Shown here piece by piece: positions 61,359-64,000 of a DNA stretch of 64,000 nucleotides (within the stretch, counting starts at the first letter, position 1; every line of letters begins with the position of its first letter). Origin of the DNA: Caulobacter soli (GTDB lineage: Bacteria; Pseudomonadota; Alphaproteobacteria; Caulobacterales; Caulobacteraceae); the NCBI RefSeq assembly GCF_011045195.1, contig NZ_CP049200.1:248001-312000 (forward strand), given 5' to 3'. Both the position numbers and the translations under genes were made by a program. Under the pieces are notes generated by a model, which was not told where the DNA came from, did not search any database, and saw nothing but the letters and a program-made list of their open reading frames with translations.

Positions 61359-63104
61359 GTGAGACGATCAGCCGAGCTGGCCAAAGGGGGAGCGGTCGTT
61401 CTCGCCTTCGGACTATTGGCCGCGCCGAGGGCGGCAAGCGCCCTCAACGATCCGGCGGCGCTGCGGCTGGTCGAGACCACGCTTGACGCCATGGGCTTTG
61501 GCCGAGACCCGCGGGCGATCCGCACCGTCGGCGCCAAGGTCGAGAGCCTGACCTTCGATCATTTCCAGAACGATCATCTTGGTCCGCCCTTCATGGTGAA
61601 GGGGTTTTCGACGGCCTTCGTCGTCGACGACTATCAAGCCAGGACGCAGGTGGCGACGCCCGATCGGGCGCCAGGCCGCACGGTGCTCGCCAGCCAGGTC
61701 CAAGCCTGGCTGGCTGGCGCCGCCGGGCAAACAGTCGTCTTGGCGTTGCCCCCGCCGCCGGCTTGGGAAATCCAGGATCCGCTGCGGGCCCTTCTGCTCG
61801 CCCGCGCCGCCGCGGACCTCAAGCAAGAGCCGGACGTCATGCGCCATCAGGCGCGCCAGCATGTCGTGGCGTTCCATCACGGTCGCTGGCCGGTGCGAAT
61901 CTATGTCGATGAACGCCTGGGCTTGCCGACGGCGACCGAAGCCATGGTCAGTTTCGACGAGGGCTCGACCGATGTGGTGGCGTTGAAGAGCTTTGGCGAC
62001 ATCGTCGAGCGCTCGGAGTTCATGGCCTATGATCTGAGCGCCGGACTGCGCGCGCCGCTGCAGACCGATGTCTATCGCAATGATCGGCCCTACAGGGTCG
62101 TCCTGAGATCTTCGCCGAGAATTGACGCGCCCGAAGACAGGGTGGTCATGGAGAGCCTCCCCAAACTGGAGCCCGCGCAAAAGCTGGACCTCGACAAACT
62201 GGCGCTGACCCGGCCCCTGCCGGGCGGACCTGATCCCAAAAGGAGCATCGAGGAAATCGCGCCCGGCGTCGTTCAGATCCCGGGCGCTTGGTACACGACG
62301 CTGGTCGCCCAGGATGACGGGGTGGTGATCCTCGATGCGCCGATCTCATCGGGCTATTCACGCCAGGTTCTGGAAGAGGCGGCGCGCCGGTTCCCCGGTC
62401 TGCCCGTCAAGGCGTTGATCACCTCGACGCCGTTCTACTGGCATGTGGCGGGGATCCGAGAGTACGCCGCCCGAGGCATTCCGATCTATGGCCAAGACCG
62501 CAATCTGCCGGTCCTACGAGCCGTGTTGACCGCGCCCCATGCCCTGGCGCCCGATCATCTCAGCCAACATCGGGCCAAGGCGCCGCTGCGCTCGATCTCG
62601 GGACCCATGCGCCTCGGGTCCGGGCGCAATGGGCTGCTGATCTTGCCGGTGCGCTATGGCGAGCAGCCGATGCTGATGACCTATCTGGCCCAGGCGCGGC
62701 TCCTTCACACCGCGGAGATGGTGCAGCCGCTGGGGCGGGACGGCGCGCTGCTCTATCCAGAAGCCCTGCTCGAGATCGACCGCTCGATCGCCGAGGCCTG
62801 CCTGCCGACGGCGGGCCTGCGGCTAATCGGCATGCATATGAGCCCGACGCCGCTGACGGCTCTTGCGCCTGTCATAGCCGCCGCGGCGGCCAATCCAGCC
62901 AAGGCGCCGATTAGCCCGCCCGCGCCGCCAGCATGCGTTCAACCTCAGCCTCGGCGGTTTCAGAAATCAGCCGCTTGGGATCAGCGCCCGCCGGACCGTT
63001 CTTCAGCTGCCTGTAGAAGGTGTAGCTGGTCATCGCAAACAGCAGGTCGACGGTCTGGGCTCGGACGCCGTGCGGCGCGCCGGACAGATCCATGCGACCG
63101 ATAA
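61359..63104 (+). CDS. Exported degenerate metallo-beta-lactamase-fold protein with 3' antisense overlap
   Basis: About 581 aa from the GTG at 61359, whose ribosome site is weak; upstream starts are possible. A signal-like segment (GGAVVLAFGLLAAPRAASA) leads into a mostly beta domain. The C-terminal half resembles an MBL fold: GAWYTTLVAQDDGVVILDAP, then FPGLPVKALITSTPFYWHVA at the place of the canonical HxHxDH metal motif. The metal ligands are missing, so hydrolase activity is doubtful. The C-terminal 65 residues overlap the TetR gene on the other strand by 194 bp and are Arg/Ser-rich and not protein-like. A stop at about 62912 in another frame would remove this overlap, so a frameshift near 62900 is possible. 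Confidence 0.7.
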   Translation: MRRSAELAKGGAVVLAFGLLAAPRAASALNDPAALRLVETTLDAMGFGRDPRAIRTVGAKVESLTFDHFQNDHLGPPFMVKGFSTAFVVDDYQARTQVATPDRAPGRTVLASQVQAWLAGAAGQTVVLALPPPPAWEIQDPLRALLLARAAADLKQEPDVMRHQARQHVVAFHHGRWPVRIYVDERLGLPTATEAMVSFDEGSTDVVALKSFGDIVERSEFMAYDLSAGLRAPLQTDVYRNDRPYRVVLRSSPRIDAPEDRVVMESLPKLEPAQKLDLDKLALTRPLPGGPDPKRSIEEIAPGVVQIPGAWYTTLVAQDDGVVILDAPISSGYSRQVLEEAARRFPGLPVKALITSTPFYWHVAGIREYAARGIPIYGQDRNLPVLRAVLTAPHALAPDHLSQHRAKAPLRSISGPMRLGSGRNGLLILPVRYGEQPMLMTYLAQARLLHTAEMVQPLGRDGALLYPEALLEIDRSIAEACLPTAGLRLIGMHMSPTPLTALAPVIAAAAANPAKAPISPPAPPACVQPQPRRFQKSAAWDQRPPDRSSAACRRCSWSSQTAGRRSGLGRRAARRTDPCDR

Positions 63105-63543
63105 CGGCGTCGAGCATGCTCCGGCGCAGCTCGTTGCGCGCGGCCAGTTCCCGGTCTAGATCGGGGTCAAGCGCGATTGCCTCATTCAGACGGCTCACGG
63201 CGGGATCGCCGCCCCAGAAATCACAAAACACGCCGATGATCGTACGCAGGGCCTCGCGCGGGGGACCGCTGATCACCGCTTGGGGCAGATCCTTCAGACC
63301 GCCTTCTAGCGCCAGGCGATCGAACACGGCCTTGAGCAGGGCCCGACGAGAGCCAAACTGGTTGTAGAGGGTCAGGCGGGTCAGACCCGCGGCCTTGGCC
63401 ACGGCGTCGAGCGTGAAGGACGCGACCGGCTCGGCGCGCAGGAAAGCCGCCGCCGCAACGATCACCTGCTGACGGCTTTCCTCGACGGCGGCGGCGCGCG
63501 AGCGATTGTCGTAGCGGCGCGGGGGCGCTTTTTCCGTAACCAT
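62911..63543 (-). CDS. TetR-family transcriptional regulator (paralogue 2)
   Basis: 210 aa from the ATG at 63543. The HTH (FTLDAVAKAAGLTRLTLYNQ, FGSRRALLKAVFDRL) and the core VFCDFWGGDPAVSRLNEA match the TetR protein at 26160-26771, so the two are paralogues. It is convergent with the MBL-fold gene. The palindrome at 61155 and the one at 56769 are candidate binding sites. Confidence 0.9.
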   Translation of the reverse strand: MVTEKAPPRRYDNRSRAAAVEESRQQVIVAAAAFLRAEPVASFTLDAVAKAAGLTRLTLYNQFGSRRALLKAVFDRLALEGGLKDLPQAVISGPPREALRTIIGVFCDFWGGDPAVSRLNEAIALDPDLDRELAARNELRRSMLDAVIGRMDLSGAPHGVRAQTVDLLFAMTSYTFYRQLKNGPAGADPKRLISETAEAEVERMLAARAG

Positions 63544-63648
63544 CGGGCTTGAACTAAGGCCAAATGCCCAGGGCGCGCAATGTCGGAACCCTGGGCGGCC
63601 CGTAAAAGCTACGGCGCGATGGGCGGTGTTCCGGACACGGACGCCACG

Positions 63649-64000
63649 CTAAGGCAAGCCCAGCAGAGCGGCGGCGTTGTCGTGGAAGATCCGGGCCTGT
63701 TCTTGTGGCGTGAAGCCAAGATCACGGACGGCCTGCGCGGCCTCGGCTGGCGTGTCGACGGGCCAATCAGAGCCGAACAGGAAGTGGTTCACGCCGATCT
63801 GTCGAATGGTCCAAACCAGTTCGGGGCCCACCGGAGAGTTGGCGTAGGTCGTGGCGATGGCGGACAGATCGAAATAGACGCTCTCGCCAACGCCAAGCTT
63901 GCGAAGCTTGGCGAAGGTGATGGTCTCGCGAAACTCCGCCAGACCCATATGCGCCAGGATGAGTTTGGCTTTCGGGTTGGCCGCGGCCAGCAGCAGGAAC
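63649..64000 (-). CDS. Amidohydrolase 2 family protein, 3' part (runs off the window)
   Basis: The C-terminal ~117 aa of an amidohydrolase_2 (ACMSD/TIM-barrel) protein. KAKLILAHMG carries a conserved His, then NHFLFGSDWPVDTP contains the catalytic Asp, and the end reads IFHDNAAALLGLP, all family hallmarks. The frame is open to position 64000, so the N-terminus lies outside the window. Related enzymes decarboxylate or hydrolyse aromatic acids, in line with the catabolic neighbours. Confidence 0.88.
   Translation of the reverse strand, partial: FLLLAAANPKAKLILAHMGLAEFRETITFAKLRKLGVGESVYFDLSAIATTYANSPVGPELVWTIRQIGVNHFLFGSDWPVDTPAEAAQAVRDLGFTPQEQARIFHDNAAALLGLP

Overview
The window is GC-rich DNA of a Caulobacterales-type alphaproteobacterium (Caulobacter or a close relative). 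The indicators are a GcrA-family cell-cycle regulator, an alphaproteobacterial DUF1612-type plasmid protein, an RPA-type replication initiator, an aceA / XRE-ScfR-like divergent pair, a long TonB-dependent receptor and abundant GTG/TTG starts. It mixes a plasmid-like backbone (replication, partition, mobilization) with defence genes and metabolic genes, so it is either part of a large plasmid or chromid, or a chromosome carrying an integrated mobilizable replicon. No attachment site or integrase is visible to decide between these.

Region 1 (1-13.7 kb): a stand-alone Septu pair (PtuA ATPase, PtuB HNH nuclease); a 1440-aa P-loop (NACHT/STAND-like) protein whose C-terminus looks like a PD-(D/E)xK nuclease; a DEDDh exonuclease; a PAS-GGDEF-EAL cyclic-di-GMP protein; a frameshifted nucleotidyltransferase-HEPN remnant; and a MarR regulator divergent from a Tat-exported alpha/beta hydrolase, with operator-like palindromes between them.

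Region 2 (13.8-22.2 kb): three co-directional genes that look like one defence operon: an SF1 helicase, a Cap4/DUF4297-like nuclease fused to a STAND NTPase (Avs-like), and a small protein with a possible PD-(D/E)xK core. I know of no named system with exactly this composition.

Region 3 (22.2-41.7 kb): plasmid-like backbone. It holds a GcrA paralogue, a SLOG (DUF2493) protein, SSB, a DUF1612/HTH protein, ParA with a small partner gene, the RepA-type initiator, an iteron array of about a dozen copies (candidate oriV), a TraF-like peptidase, a SleB-like wall hydrolase, three small genes, a Q-type oriT, a MobQ relaxase, a TraG/VirD4 coupling protein and TrbB. The rest of the type IV secretion operon is absent. 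The three small genes each sit behind a copy of a ~100-nt element with the same predicted fold (GTCAC/GTGAC closing stem, two hairpins, CCCTCC linker). The copies show compensatory base changes and a constant 68-69 nt distance to the start codon. Two copies also carry a conserved short leader peptide. This is the most novel signal in the window.

Region 4 (42-51.7 kb): glyoxylate bypass (aceB, a small ORF, aceA) divergent from an ScfR/RamB-like regulator; a bestrophin-like membrane protein; a universal stress protein; LysR divergent from glutathione-dependent formaldehyde dehydrogenase; a cupin.

Region 5 (51.9-64 kb): a catabolic-looking cluster with a YjbR/MmcQ-like protein, an amidase, a TonB-dependent receptor, fumarylacetoacetase, an XRE-cupin regulator with a GNAT acetyltransferase, a MerR regulator with a SnoaL-like protein, a degenerate metallo-beta-lactamase-fold protein, a TetR regulator paralogous to the one at 26 kb, and an amidohydrolase cut by the window end.
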